Positions 23,501 to 35,000 of a stretch of 64,000 bases of DNA are shown piece by piece; position 1 is the stretch's first letter, and every line of letters begins with the position of its first letter. The position numbers and the translations under genes are program-made. The DNA is from Leptasterias polaris. Its lineage: Eukaryota; Echinodermata; Asteroidea; Forcipulatida; Asteriidae. The notes beneath the pieces are model-generated. The model saw only the letters and a list, made by a program, of their open reading frames with translations. It was not told the DNA's origin and did no database searches. The stretch spans positions 1,054,001-1,118,000 of the forward strand of contig JAZGTN010000178.1 in the NCBI GenBank assembly GCA_037783415.1. The letters are read 5' to 3'.

Positions 23501-25350
23501 CTAGACTTAAATTTTTGTTACACAACAAAAACAAGGTGTTCGGCATGACGTTCAAATATGGGATGTTACTCATTGTCAGCTTGAATACATCAATTTGGTT
23601 TTAAGCTTGACCAAGCAATTGTAATACTGAGTATACAAATCTGGTAAAACTGCAACTTTAAGTCGAAGTCATGTTACAATTGATGACGTCTTTTATCAGG
23701 AAAACAAGCGTTAAATGTAATATATCGCGGCTTGAGCTCAATCTTGCAATTTACTATAGGAGCACAAAAATAATGCTCCAGTACATAATATAATTAAATT
23801 GGGCCCCACGAGTGCAAAACACAACATTGCAAATTTATTGTAAATTTGCAACGTGGTTGTAGATCGTTGTTACGTTATACGCATGTTTTCTGCTAGTATT
23901 AATAAGCACACGACAATTCCTTTTGTCACCTTAGTGACGAAATGCCTTATATTCAGCGTACCCTGTCACCGATTAACGTTTTACAGCAAATCAAAGCAAA
24001 TTGACCACGTCATTGACCACCATCATTGATGAAAAACAATGGAAAAGTGCACGCGTGTACGCGCTACGCACGACTCAAAGTGTGTCTTTGTTGGCCAACA
24101 AAAATGCTCACATTGGTGTTTGCGTAGACTAAAACGAGCCGATCTGTCACAGAGCAAGCCAATAATGCCACAAAGCGTGGTAAAAGCATGACCATAATTT
24201 GATATAGCACCACCAACTTTAGCAAAAGTTTTAAAAAGCACACGATCGAAAGCATAGCATTTGATTGTTAACGAGGTTTGCATGGACGGCTGTTTTAGAG
24301 ACTAACAAAGCGTATTGTCAAAAGCAGGTTGCGCGAACCTTGAACAGAGACTAGACCACAAGCATGTTTGATGGACTTTGAACCTTGCGGATGATTTGCT
24401 CAACGTATACACACACACTACGTGATAACAAAACAGTAAACTGGTTTAGTTCGCGTAGTGTGTGTGTAGCCCGTGGTTTGACAGCGGGTCAATAAATACC
24501 CGTAATAATTGGTCAATATTTCAAATATTTGTATAAAAAAAAGGAATAACGTCATCATGTTTTCTCTTTAGATTTACATAGTCAATATCACTGTCTTTCA
24601 ACATGCCAAGTTTCAACTCAGTCGATCTTGTGGTTTTGTAAATACACGGCTTCAAAAAGTAAACCTTTAAGGCAATACCACGTGACACACGATGACGTCA
24701 TCAATCTAAAACTTCACACATATGTTGTCTGCATGAAGGTCATTATGTATACCAATTTCGAAACGATTATCTGAAACTTCGCCACAGACATCTAGGAAAA
24801 GTGCATTTTTAATTGTTTTCAACCTGCCGCTAGAGGGCGCTCTTGACTTTTATGACGTCATTTGTCTTATTTTGTTAAACCAGACTCTTGCTCGACTATA
24901 ACACCGTTAAAAAAAACTTCAAAAAGTGTGCCACTTTTAAATTACAAGGCACTTCCTGTTTCTTCCTGTTACGACCGGAAGTAGAGGTCATGTGAGGTCA
25001 TGCACACGACAAAAAATAAAGACCTATATGACCTAAGTATGATCCCGCATAAAACAACCGCCGGTCTCTTAAGTGTGATTTGTTACAGATTTTCAAAGAT
25101 TAATTTATTTTTTTCTAAAAACCTTGTAATTTGACACCTGATGACGTCATCATGACGTAAATGAAACGGTTTCGTCTCCTAATGGATATCTAACTATGGT
25201 AGAAATTTCAAGTTTATACGAGCTTGGGAAGTGTGCTTTTGTTAGCGGACAATCGCGGGGGATAAGAAGAAGAATAAGAAGTATTAAAAAGTAAGAAAAA
25301 AAACCGGAACAAAAACAAGAGGTGTTACGGGCTGTGTGCCCGAACACCTA
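23501..25350 (-). mobile_element. Helitron-like non-autonomous element, copy A
   Basis: It interrupts a LINE endonuclease; removing it rejoins the LINE frame (…RPLI then ISYVYRAPD). On the minus strand the 3' end is a hairpin (TTTTTGTT/AACAAAAA, 23512-23531) followed by about 11 nt and CTAG at 23501-23504, the classic Helitron end. The 5' end (25349-25320) is a foldback AGGTGTTCGGGC…, and an inverted copy of AGGTGTTCGG lies subterminally at the 3' side (23534-23543). About 800 bp at 24500-25290 match copies B and C; 23545-24490 is specific to this copy. No Rep/helicase gene is present. Short TT/TTA identity at the junctions leaves the exact target ambiguous. Confidence 0.7.
24827..24842 (+). 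promoter_or_regulatory. CTCF-like motif in copy A
   Basis: CCGCTAGAGGGCGCTC fits the CTCF core CCASYAGRKGGCRS at all but the third position. It is conserved in copies B and C. Binding is inferred only. Confidence 0.4.
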
Positions 25351-25718
25351 ATTAGTGGTCTTGTTGATGGCAGCTGAATCTCTAGCCATATTGATTCGAC
25401 TTTGTCCATGCTATTAGTAAGAAGTATTTTGTGGTTAACTGTATCTCTAACAAATACTGCAACTCCGCCTCCAAAGCGATTCCGATCTTTCCTATAAAGT
25501 TTATAATTGGGTATTTGAAGTTCCTGAGTGTCTATTGAACCATTAAGCCACGTTTCAACAAGGCCAATAAGGTGGGGTTTTGTATTGGCTGCTAACAGGC
25601 GCATTTCTTCCAACTTAGGGAGAAGTGATCGGACATTGAAGCATATTAATTTCATACCTTTTGCTGAATTTAGGCTTTGTTCATGTTCACGGTGTTCACT
25701 TGGTGTGTTGAGACAGCT

Positions 25719-26345
25719 CTAAATTGTCAGATTGAGTGTAGGTGCAACATATATAATGTTATCAGGATTGCGTTTTCTGTCATTTGCAGCCTGTCTACGC
25801 AAGGGATTGATGATTGTTGGTATAGCCTTATGTCGTAGATGTTTACATTTCTTATATTTCTCCAAAGAAAACGTGTAAAAGCATGAGAAGAGGCTTATAA
25901 CAGCTTCACTGAAGGTGGCAATTCGATCATTGACAACAGACCCCTCTATTACGAGGTAGAACAGGTTCCGGCCCTGGAAGATGTCTTCCCTTGATCCTGA
26001 AATAAGAGGGGAAAAAGTAGTACATGTAAAAGCGACTAGTGATGAGGTCCAGACAGATGACATCAGATGCAATGCTGCTGGTAAAGGCTCACCCAAGACA
26101 TGCTGGTTGAGGAAGCTAAAATCTAGTCCCTCCTTGTTTGTACCTTCTCTTTGCTTTGTGCAATTTGGATGCACAATCACTGTTGTCACAAGTCATTGGC
26201 TGGTCTCCTGGTGGAAAGAGAGGTGACGCCTTCCTCTTTGCCATGTTCTCGGTTATAATTGACTTCAAGCTCTTTTGCTTTGAAGCTTCTTGGTCCCGTT
26301 TTTTGCTCTTTCTACAGTTTAATTTAAATGTACAAAAAGTTTGAC
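25719..26345 (-). pseudogene. Orphan exons of an unknown protein
   Basis: A strong splice acceptor (pyrimidine tract ending 'cttatttcag', minus strand, near 26000) precedes an open exon to TAG at 25719. It encodes DIFQGRNLFYLVIEGSVVND and FSCFYTFSLEKYKKC. A possible donor 'CTTGG|GTGAGC' near 26090 would join the exon before it in phase. Further upstream an open stretch reads MAKRKASPLFPPGDQPMTCD. The LF..FYTF.L.Y pattern loosely resembles the C-terminal block of the SAM-like gene at 7.6 kb, so this may be a second relic of that kind. It stops immediately before the decayed LINE begins. Confidence 0.35.
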
Positions 26346-27620
26346 ATTATAAATGGTGGTAACCCAAAGCTTTCTGTGCAGGCTGAGGCTAATGTCGACC
26401 ACATTGACCATTTGCATAACAAAAGGGGTGGGTGTATTCCACTTAATTTGAAAACGTATCGCAACTTTCATCAGAAACGTTTGCAATGACCAGTAACCAT
26501 GGGGATAATGTCATCCAAGTCACAACATGAAGAGTCACAAGTAGGGATTGGTGATGAAAACTCCAAAATGCTTGAGCTGTCAAACTCACTGTTCAAATTG
26601 GACGTGCAGTCAGCAGCTTTTGGGGGAACGAATGATTAGCAATATTAAACTGCTCAAATACAACCTGTTTGTTTTGATGCAATTATCATTAAAATAGACA
26701 AAATAGCACTAGAAGATAATAGGCCCCTAACTATAAATACAAACTGAATATAAGCATACCCAGGCCAGATGTCTTAGATTTGGTCTGAAACACAATTCTA
26801 TTATAGCAAGAATCATTTTTAGGTCTGTAACTTCATGTTGCAGGCTGGTTGTGTTCTTGCATCTTCAAGGTTGTTTTGAGTGCTATAATTTCTTGCTCTA
26901 GGCGTTCAACGTGGGACTGGTGTTATCGATCAAGGTCGTCATTGTCTGATATGGATTAAGCTGCTCTCCACTTGCAGTTTCCTTAGGGTACATTCACAGG
27001 GGTACATTCACAGGAGTAGCTAACTTCGCTGCTAACTTCGCTGCTAGCTAACAGCGAAAAATTAAGAACGTGTGAACGCCAAACAAAAGCGAAAATTTCT
27101 GCTGCTAACTCGACTTCGCAGTGAAACTTGATACTTTAACAGCAGTTTTCTTGCTGCTGTACACCATGAGCAGGAGCATCTGGTATAGTACAATATAAGT
27201 CAAGTATTGTATATTAATAAATATTATCACAACAATTCACACATGACATCTTTGCATTCGGCTTACTGGAATTGTTCAGGATTGAAGACTGTGCAGGCGG
27301 TGAGGAGCGTGGGGGGGGGGGGGGGGGGGGGGTCACTAAACTTCAAAGGGCCCCACCACGCGTCACAGAGAGAGAATAACTTAAGATAAGTTATAAAAAT
27401 TAACTAAACCTTCAATAAAAGACTCTTCACATAACTCTTGGTGTTTTTTTTTGCTAAACATCTGTAAAATAATTTATCAAGTTCTACAGAGAAATGTATA
27501 GTGTTTTATAGAATAGAACGTATAGAGTTCTAATAGAACAATGTATAAAAAGACCATCACCAAGCAAGGACAGACTTACAATTATAACAAAATGGAAAGA
27601 CTAAACATGTTTTATCTTTT
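26346..27620. other. Non-coding stretch with possible small exons
   Basis: On the minus strand, about 26630-26490 is open and acidic (SILEFSSPIPTCDSSCCDLD), and about 26930-26850 is a short coiled-coil-like stretch (HVERLEQEIIALKTTLKMQE). Either could be an exon, perhaps linked to the orphan exons downstream. Bases 27000-27130 hold short repeated 'gctaacttcgctgcta' motifs, and a run of about 22 G lies at 27311-27332. Nothing else is recognised. Confidence 0.3.
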
Positions 27621-27630
27621 TGACTGAACG

Positions 27631-28047
27631 TTGTGATGGATTAGTTTATGGGAGATCACTAAGTGCAAAGTATAACGTACCAAGCGAATTTGCACCACCT
27701 GTGTAGAAATAGAGTCATAGCTGCGCCCCCCCATACGGTAAGTTACATATTGAAAAATGTGTTGGAAACCAATTTCATTACACTGTAATCCATTCCAGTA
27801 CTGAAGTCCAATACGATGCATCATGTATCCTGTACTTATTAATAAATGGTACACAACTCTAGGGTCAGTTTAAAGTGGTATCAGAGGGGGGGATTGGCTT
27901 GTAATCTAATTTTTTTTTATTATGTTATTTTCCAGTGGTGCACTTTGTGATGGATTAGTTTATGGGAGATCACTAAGTGCAAAGTATAACGTACCAAGCG
28001 AATTTGCACCACCTGTGTAGAAATAGAGTCATAGCTGCGCCCCCCCA
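27631..28047 (+). repeat. 103-bp direct repeat, copies 314 bp apart
   Basis: Bases about 27631-27733 ('ttgtgatggattagtttatg' through 'agctgcgccccccca') recur at about 27945-28047 with apparently no differences. The sequence between them is non-coding. Confidence 0.85.
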
Positions 28048-28303
28048 CCGCGCCCCCCCCCCCCCCCAGCCATACGCTTTTCAAATTATTTGTCCCGGTA
28101 GAAAATTTTCCACGTCACTTTTGGAGGGAGAAAATTCAAAATTTAAAACATTCAGGAGCCCCCAAAAGACAAATGCTTGGTGAACCACTGAGTGATTTTC
28201 CTCTCTCCACCCCCCCCCCCAAAAAAATCTAGTAAAAGCCTGTGCTGTCATACAATTTCATATACTGCTGGAGCATGTTCATACGTGTACATGATGATTC
28301 AGT

Positions 28304-30073
28304 CTACACATGGTAGGACTTGAAACAGTTGCGGTTCTCAACGAAACACAGTCTCACGTTACACTTCTCACACAAGGTGTTTGTATTGTTCACTTCACAG
28401 TGTTTGCATCTCCCTCTTTTGTCCACCTTCACTGGCCAGTGAGCATAACAGTCCTTTCGGACATCATCCACTGGTCCCTTGCGCACTTTTCTGGGACGGG
28501 GTTTCACCATTGCATCATGGACGTCCTCCAGTGATGGTCTTCCAGGTGGTCGTGCGTACTTCCTCCCAACCAGTGCTGAGGCAACATGTGCCTGAAAGAC
28601 ACGGCGCTTCATCATAGACTTCTCTGGAAGTTGAAGTGACTTGTACTCACGGCGATACACCAACCAAGCATTCACGACAGCAATCATGAGTGAATGCCAA
28701 AACAGGTACATGTACCAACGCCGTGACTTCACACGAAACCTGTATTTGGCCAGGTAGCTGTCCATCAAGTCAATGCCGCCCATGAACTGGTTGTATGCTT
28801 TGATGATGGCAGGACGCTCGACTTCTTTGTGTTCTTTTTCCTCTGAATGCCATCGGCGGACGTTGTCTGTGGGATTGATGCCAACATATGTGGACAGAAG
28901 CGTTACAGCTTTGTTGTCAAGCCATCTGACTGCCACGATGTTGTGGTCCTCTTCCACGCAGTAGTCATGTGCGCCCCTACCCTTCTTCTTGAGCTCTTTT
29001 TCATCTGCAAGCTTGCAACCATGAAGACGGTTTTGGCGCACGGTGCCGATGTAGTGCATTCCAATCTCCTTTATTTTGACAAGGAGGGGAACACCGGTGA
29101 AGAGATTGTCGGCGAATATCTTATGCTGGACATGATAAGGCAATGTAGCAGCAAGTTTCAGGACGACATCAGCACCTTGGCCAAGTTCTGTGCGTTTACC
29201 GTCACCCCCTTGGTAGACATCGAAGTCGTGAACTAAGCCATCTGTGCCAGCTCTCACCCAGATTTTGAACCCCCAGGGATGTGGTTTGTTTCGGACATAC
29301 TGTCTGATGCCGCTAGTCCTCCCTTTGTACTGCACCATCATTTCGTCAATGGAGTTGTGCTCCTCTGCTGTCAATTTCAAGCAGTTTTCATGCAGCATAT
29401 TTAGCCATGGGCGAATTTTCCACAGCTTGTCGGCCTTCTTGTCTGCATCAGTCATGACCAAATTGTCAACAAAGTGCAGTACAGTTAGCAATAACTGGAA
29501 CCGATTACGGCTCATGACACCACTGACGGGTTCGTGATTTGTCCCGTTTTCCCAGTAAGCTCGAACTCCAGCCATCTGAACGAGACCCATTCGGAAGAAC
29601 ATACCAATCACTTGCTCCAACTCTTTCCGTAATGTGTTTGCGACATGTCCATTCTTCTGAACGCTGTACTGGTTCGAATATTCAACAACATGGTCCAACA
29701 TCTCGTCAGTGATGAACCGTTGAAAATATCCTAACGGTGTGTCCAACTCCATGGCAGGTGGAGGGTCAATAGTTGGCCCAGTGAATGTCGTGTCTGTTGT
29801 CTTGAAGGGTTTCTTCTTCCACCGATACACAGGTTTGGCCTTCTTGGCCTTTGCTCTTTTGGCTGCTGAAGTACTTGCAATGTTGGCAAGTGGCTCCTCA
29901 TCTGATGAGCTGAAGCTATCATCACTATCGGCTGTGCCAACATCTGATGCAGTCTCAATTTCCATCGGCTCATCTGAATCACTATCATCTTCTGACCCAT
30001 CATCACTCTCGTTACAATCTAAAACTTGCAACACATCTCTGACATTCAACTTTACCCTCTGACGAAAAGCCAT
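28304..30073 (-). CDS. PiggyBac-family transposase (PGBD-like), intact
   Basis: A 589-codon frame starts at MAFRQRVKLNVRDV. I prefer this start because a pyrimidine-rich splice acceptor (…ttttttcag) lies just before it, so the longer 600-codon reading would include intron. The order is an acidic N-terminus, a basic KRAKAKKAKP patch, then the DDE_Tnp_1_7 core beginning TPLGYFQRFITDEMLDHVVE. Catalytic-type aspartates are seen in NSIDEMMVQYKGR, HKIFADNLFTG and GGIDLMDSYLAKYR. The C-terminus has a Cys-rich finger (RCKHCEVNNTNTLCEKCNVR). All key residues are present and no frame break is seen. I could not find TTAA-flanked terminal repeats, so it is either a young copy with unseen ends or a captured host gene. 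Confidence 0.9.
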   Translation of the reverse strand: MAFRQRVKLNVRDVLQVLDCNESDDGSEDDSDSDEPMEIETASDVGTADSDDSFSSSDEEPLANIASTSAAKRAKAKKAKPVYRWKKKPFKTTDTTFTGPTIDPPPAMELDTPLGYFQRFITDEMLDHVVEYSNQYSVQKNGHVANTLRKELEQVIGMFFRMGLVQMAGVRAYWENGTNHEPVSGVMSRNRFQLLLTVLHFVDNLVMTDADKKADKLWKIRPWLNMLHENCLKLTAEEHNSIDEMMVQYKGRTSGIRQYVRNKPHPWGFKIWVRAGTDGLVHDFDVYQGGDGKRTELGQGADVVLKLAATLPYHVQHKIFADNLFTGVPLLVKIKEIGMHYIGTVRQNRLHGCKLADEKELKKKGRGAHDYCVEEDHNIVAVRWLDNKAVTLLSTYVGINPTDNVRRWHSEEKEHKEVERPAIIKAYNQFMGGIDLMDSYLAKYRFRVKSRRWYMYLFWHSLMIAVVNAWLVYRREYKSLQLPEKSMMKRRVFQAHVASALVGRKYARPPGRPSLEDVHDAMVKPRPRKVRKGPVDDVRKDCYAHWPVKVDKRGRCKHCEVNNTNTLCEKCNVRLCFVENRNCFKSYHV

Positions 30074-30106
30074 GCTCTGAAAAAACAAACAAAAACAAAA
30101 AAACAT

Positions 30107-30930
30107 TTACAATAACATTACAAATATTCTTCTCTGTATTTTGAATGGATATTCGTGACTAGATTCATCATCAGCAGAGTAGGCTAAATCTTCAGTTCTT
30201 TTAAATACCAGCTGACTTGCCAAACAATCCCCCCCCCCCCCAATCCATTAAAAAAATAAAATAAAAAATGTATAAAAAAATGTATAAAAAAATAAAATAG
30301 GCCCTAATTGTAATAGTAATAATATTTAATATTAATAATTAATTCATTACCAGGTTTTTGAAATGTATGTATTTCCAATCCCAAGACCAAAACATAAATC
30401 ACTGTGTTGTATATTGCTAGACGACGATTTTGCCTATCAACGACGCGTTGTCATGGTATACCAATGCATGTGATGGTACTAGACCCAGTAACTGGGGCGC
30501 TGTACTCCCTTTTTCGAAATTTTGACATCATCGGTCGTACTAGCGCCCCAGGAAGGCGTTGCACATATCAACGGGAGTCCCTGATATCGCATCATTTTGA
30601 ATACGGAAGCCACACAAAATGCCTCAGAACGACAAAAATCCCCAACAAAATAGCTTTAAAAACGCCTACTGGTTTCTTGATATGTCTAAGATGCAACAAC
30701 AGGTATTTAAATGTACTCACGATTTTGTTTTGTGCTGAAATTTTACGTTTTTTGTCCAGTCGATCGGAGAAAATGGCAATCCTGCTATTAGCAGGATCGG
30801 GTCAACTATGATCTGCGACTTTTTTATATTTTTTTGTATTTTATTTATAAAATGTGACATATATGTCACCTGGGGCTCCCCAGGGTTATATCATGTAATA
30901 TCGATAACGCCAGCAAGCGGTCCATATCTC
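30107..30930. other. Spacer with a short GC inverted repeat
   Basis: No gene recognised. 'ctggggcgct' near 30490 and 'agcgccccag' near 30541 form an inverted pair. A poly-C run lies near 30231. The piggyBac gene's leader exon may lie here. Confidence 0.4.
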
Positions 30931-30935
30931 ACCTT

Positions 30936-31471
30936 TTACCACACTTGTGGAAGTACAGGTAGAGGCATCATGGTTGTCTCTGCCAAGGGGGCTACCGTGA
31001 AAAAACGATTCATCTGAAAACGGGACAAAGCATCAGCTTTATCATTATGCTTACCTGGCACATGTATAGCCTTAAATAACAGATTAAAATTCAAACAGTC
31101 AAGCACAAATATCCGTAACAGATGCATAATTTGTGGGCAGCGAGATGATTGTTTATTAACTATATGTGCCACTGCAGAGTTATCAGTAAAAAATCGCACC
31201 TTGCGGTTTTTCAGGAGATGACCCCAACTCTTGACAGCAACCACCAATGGATAAAATTCCAAAAATGTGATGGAAGGTAGATTACTAATAATCTGTCCTG
31301 TACCCATTTTCCTAAAGAGTCATTTGAATTCCACTCATGGCCCATAAAGGCAGACACCCCATTAAAATGTGACAAAAATTCTAACCACATGAGCAAATCA
31401 AGTCTTGCTCCCTTGAGATACGGACTTTATGGTAGGGCCGTGTAAGCCCATGGGTAAGGGCAATAAGAAGG
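30936..31471 (-). pseudogene. DIRS RNase H region
   Basis: The frame 31307-30936 contains FLEFYPLVVAVKSWGHLLKN, FFTDNSAVAHIVNKQSS and HVPGKHNDKADALSRFQMNR, the acidic-residue pattern of DIRS RNase H. The preceding stretch (31396-31211: LEFLSHFNGVSAFMGHEWNS) is the connector in another frame, so a small shift near 31250-31300 breaks the protein. Confidence 0.8.
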
Positions 31472-31939
31472 TGTAGTAATTACTGTTGTTAGAGATTGAC
31501 TACTTATGACTCACCCGCGTAACTCTGATCTGATGAACGGACTTTCCCTCGGCGCTGGAACTGGACGGCACGTCTAGCTTCTTGGGACAGTTCAGAGCTC
31601 TCCGTACGTTCACATTAGACAACAAAGACTTACAGGACTTGACGATGACAATTAACGATGATTAACGATGAAAATGTTGAACTCGTAAATGTTGAGGAAT
31701 AACTGCTAAGTGCTAGTCAAAAAATGCAACGTTGCAACGAACTAACTTTCTACATGTCACGGCGACAGGAAAACAACAACAATGGCTGCCGTCATGAAAC
31801 ACATGTCCTCCAACCAGCGAAAAGCTATATAAACTCCCTGCAGCTTGCAGGATACCAGTTACATTTCTCTGGTCTGTGTTGATTGGTTGAATGCTTTATT
31901 TACAATTTCATGAATGGCTTTAAAGGAGCAGTCACTACA
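31472..31939 (-). repeat. 3' LTR of the Gypsy element
   Basis: Bounded by TGTAGT…ACTACA on the plus strand, hence TGT…ACA in either orientation. In element orientation it contains TTTATATA and AATAAA (near 31895), candidate TATA and polyadenylation signals. Confidence 0.97.
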
Positions 31940-32005
31940 GTAGCTCCCTCCTAGAATGGAGAAGGTATGAACCAATTCGATCCACAGAACAAACAACAAA
32001 TTGTC

Positions 32006-35000
32006 TCAAGAGCCAGTTGTGCAGTATTGCGCATAACGAGCGGGCCAATGAACATGGCGTCCGGAGCGGGTAGTCTTGACTTCTGGAACCGGCTGATGAG
32101 GCCCGGGCTGAAGAGTAGGCGTCGCTGGTGGTGTGGGCGTTGCTGGTGGAGTGGGCGGTTCTGGTGGAGTGGGCGGTTCTGGAGGAGTGCTAATTCGCGT
32201 TGGAGGGGCGATAACAGTAGGAGGGTTGTCGTCCTCATGATAGGCGATTTTGAGACGGTCAATGCTGACGGTGTCCGGCTTGCCTTTGCGTTCCAACACA
32301 AAAAACTTGTCCAAGCGCTTGAGCACCCGAAATGGGCCATCATAGGGGGGTTGGAGCGGTTTTTTTACTGCGTCATGTCGAACATAAACGTGTGTGCATG
32401 TGAGAAGATCAGGGTGGATCTGGGAGTGGCTCTGTTGGGACCGAGGTGGCGGTGGCTTAATCGTGGTCATGTGTCGACGGAGACGATGGACGTAGTCACC
32501 AGGATCCAGGTCCCCATCTGTGTCGCTAGGGGCAACAAACTCACCAGGCAGTCTGATGGTAGTTCCGAGAACCATCTCTGCAGAAGAGCAACCGAGAGTC
32601 GACTTAACCGCGCTCCTGATACCCAGCAAAACGAATGGTAGGGACTCTGTCCATGTGGAAGTAGAGTGGGCCTTAAGGGATGCCTTTAATTGTCGATGAA
32701 GGCGTTCGACCATTCCATTCGAAGATGGGTGATAAGATGTCGTGCGGATCCTCTTACACCCAAGCATGGTGGTGAGGGCTCGGAAGAGAGAAGACTCAAA
32801 TTGACGACCCCTATCTGTAGTGAGTGTTGATGGCGTCCCAAAGCGGGCCACCCAGTTGGTGACGAAAGCACGGGCTACCGTTTCTGCTGTAATGTCGGGT
32901 ATTGGTATGGCCTCTGGCCAGCGGGTTAAACGGTCCACACAAGTGAGCAAGTATGTCTGCCCATTTGAAGGCGGAAGAGGACCCACGATGTCGATGTGAA
33001 CATGATCAAACCTTGCGTCAGGGGTGGAAAACGTTCCCAAAGGCGATTTGGTGTGACGATAGATCTTGCAGCGCTGACACTGGTGACATGCCTTAGCCCA
33101 TTGCCGGACATCTTTGTTGATACCTGGCCACACAAAACGTGCAGAAATTAACTGCTGTGTCGCTCGGATACCAGGGTGAGACAAACCATGCAATGCATTG
33201 AAGATAGTCCGACGGAACTTGAGAGGAACATAAGGACGATGAGTATCCGTAGACGAGTCACAAATGATGGTGCCCTGTGCTGTGGGGAGAGGAACATCAA
33301 TAAGCTGCAAGGAAGTGTCGTTCAGGTGAAGTAATTCCTCATCGGTCTGTTGTGCAGTAGCGATAGCTTCAAAATCGATGACCTCTGAAACCTCAAGAGC
33401 ATCCATCTCTAAGCGTGACAGTGCATCGGCCGCCGTGTTGTTGCGGCCACTGATGTGGCGAATGTCCGATGTAAACTGGGAGATGTAGTCGAGATGACGC
33501 ACTTCCCGGGGTGAGTGGCGGTCTGGCTTCGACCGAAGAGCGTGCGTGAGCGGCTTATGGTCGGTGTAAATGCAGAACGTACGACCCTCTAGCATGTGAC
33601 GAAAATATTTGATGCTCAGGTAGAGCGCAAGGAGTTCCCTGCCAAACGTGCTATAGCGCGTTTCCGCTGGTTGGAGTCGCTTTGAGAAAAAGGAGAGAGG
33701 TTGCCATGTTCCATCCACGCGTTGTTGAAGAACACCTCCTACTCCTACATCTGATGCGTCGGCGAGAAGACATAATGGTGCATCTGCTCGTGGGTGTACC
33801 AAAAGTGTTGCCTCCGACAATTTGGCTTTGATGAGGGCGAAGGCCGAGAGGGCTTGCTCGTCCAAGGTGATAGACATATTCTTCTTCGTACAGTTCTTGA
33901 GCATGTCTGTGAGCGGTTGGACCGTGTCGGCACAGTGAGGAATGAAACGCCTGTAGAAATTGATGAGACCGAGAAATTCCCTCAACTTGCGAAGTGAATC
34001 CGGAACTGGGAAATCTTGTATGCTCTGCACTTTGTCGGCCAATGGGCGGATGCCGTTCTGATCGACACTGTGTCCGAGAAACGTGAGCGAGGAAACTCCA
34101 AACTGACATTTGCTGGGGTTGACGACAACACCATACTCCGCAAGACGGTCAAAAAGGAGTCGAAGATGAGCTCGGTGTTCCTCCTCTGATGAGCTAGCGA
34201 TCAGTAGGTCGTCCAGATAGACATACACAAAAGGCAAGCCTCGGGTAACTTCATCCATGAACCGCTGGAAGGTTTGCGCAGCATTCCGTAACCCAAAGGG
34301 CATGCGTGCAAACTCGAACAGTCCGAAAGGCGTAGTGATGGCCGTTTTATGGATGTCTGCTGGTTCAACCGGGATTTGATGATATGCCCGAATCAAGTCG
34401 ATCTTGGAGAAAACACTACAACCGTGCAGAGAGGATGCAAAATCCTGCAAATGGGGAATCGGGTAGCAGTCGGGTACGGTGCATTTGTTGAGTGCCCTGT
34501 AGTCGCCACAAGGGCGCCAGTCTCCAGGTGTAGATTTAGGGACCATATGTAGCGGTGAGGACCAGTTGCTGCTTGAAGGACGGATTATCCCCAATTCGAG
34601 CATGTGGTCAAACTCGGCCTTGGTGACCTGGTGACGATCGGGGGCGAGACGGCGAGGGCGAGCAGCTACAGGGGGCCCTGTAGTTGCAATGTGGTGTGTG
34701 ATGTTATGTCGCACTGCTGTTTGGGTATACACCGGGTGTGTGATACCTGGGTATGATCGAAGGAGAGTGTCATAGACGGATGACGACGCCACTACAAACA
34801 CTGGACTGATGGAGGCCGTATGAGCTGCGACACCTTGCACCGTAAGACGTGTACTCGAGTCGATAAGCCGTTTGTGTTTGACGTCCACTAGGAGATTGTA
34901 GTGACGCAGAAAATCTGCTCCGATGATAGGGGTTGGTAAAGCAGCAACGACGAACACCCAACGGAAGGTACGCCGCAATCCCAAATCTAAAGTGAAAGAC

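Larger units (their letters stand above)
21415..25735 (-). mobile_element. Decayed CR1/Jockey-like LINE, split by Helitron-like copy A
   Basis: The minus-strand order is endonuclease N-terminus (25655-25351: CFNVRSLLPKLEEMR, VETWLNGS, RKDRNRFGGGVAVFV), Helitron-like copy A, rest of the endonuclease (23500-22750: GDFNADYL, SDHLLIYAV), then RT. RT pieces are 22724-22296, 22282-21956 (FLDLRKAFDTVNH, GVPQGTILGPLLFSIFINDT, LYADDTSIFY) and 22017-21415 (YLGVHIDCKMKWTEHID). The pieces lie in different frames, and the RT fingers carry internal deletions near 22290 and 22390, so it is dead. The frame is open upstream of the first Met to about 25735. The 3' end is cut by the LTR element at 21414. Confidence 0.85.

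Noticed and set aside
28310..30062. Plus-strand open frames opposite the piggyBac gene
   Set aside because: Antisense shadows of the transposase reading frame.
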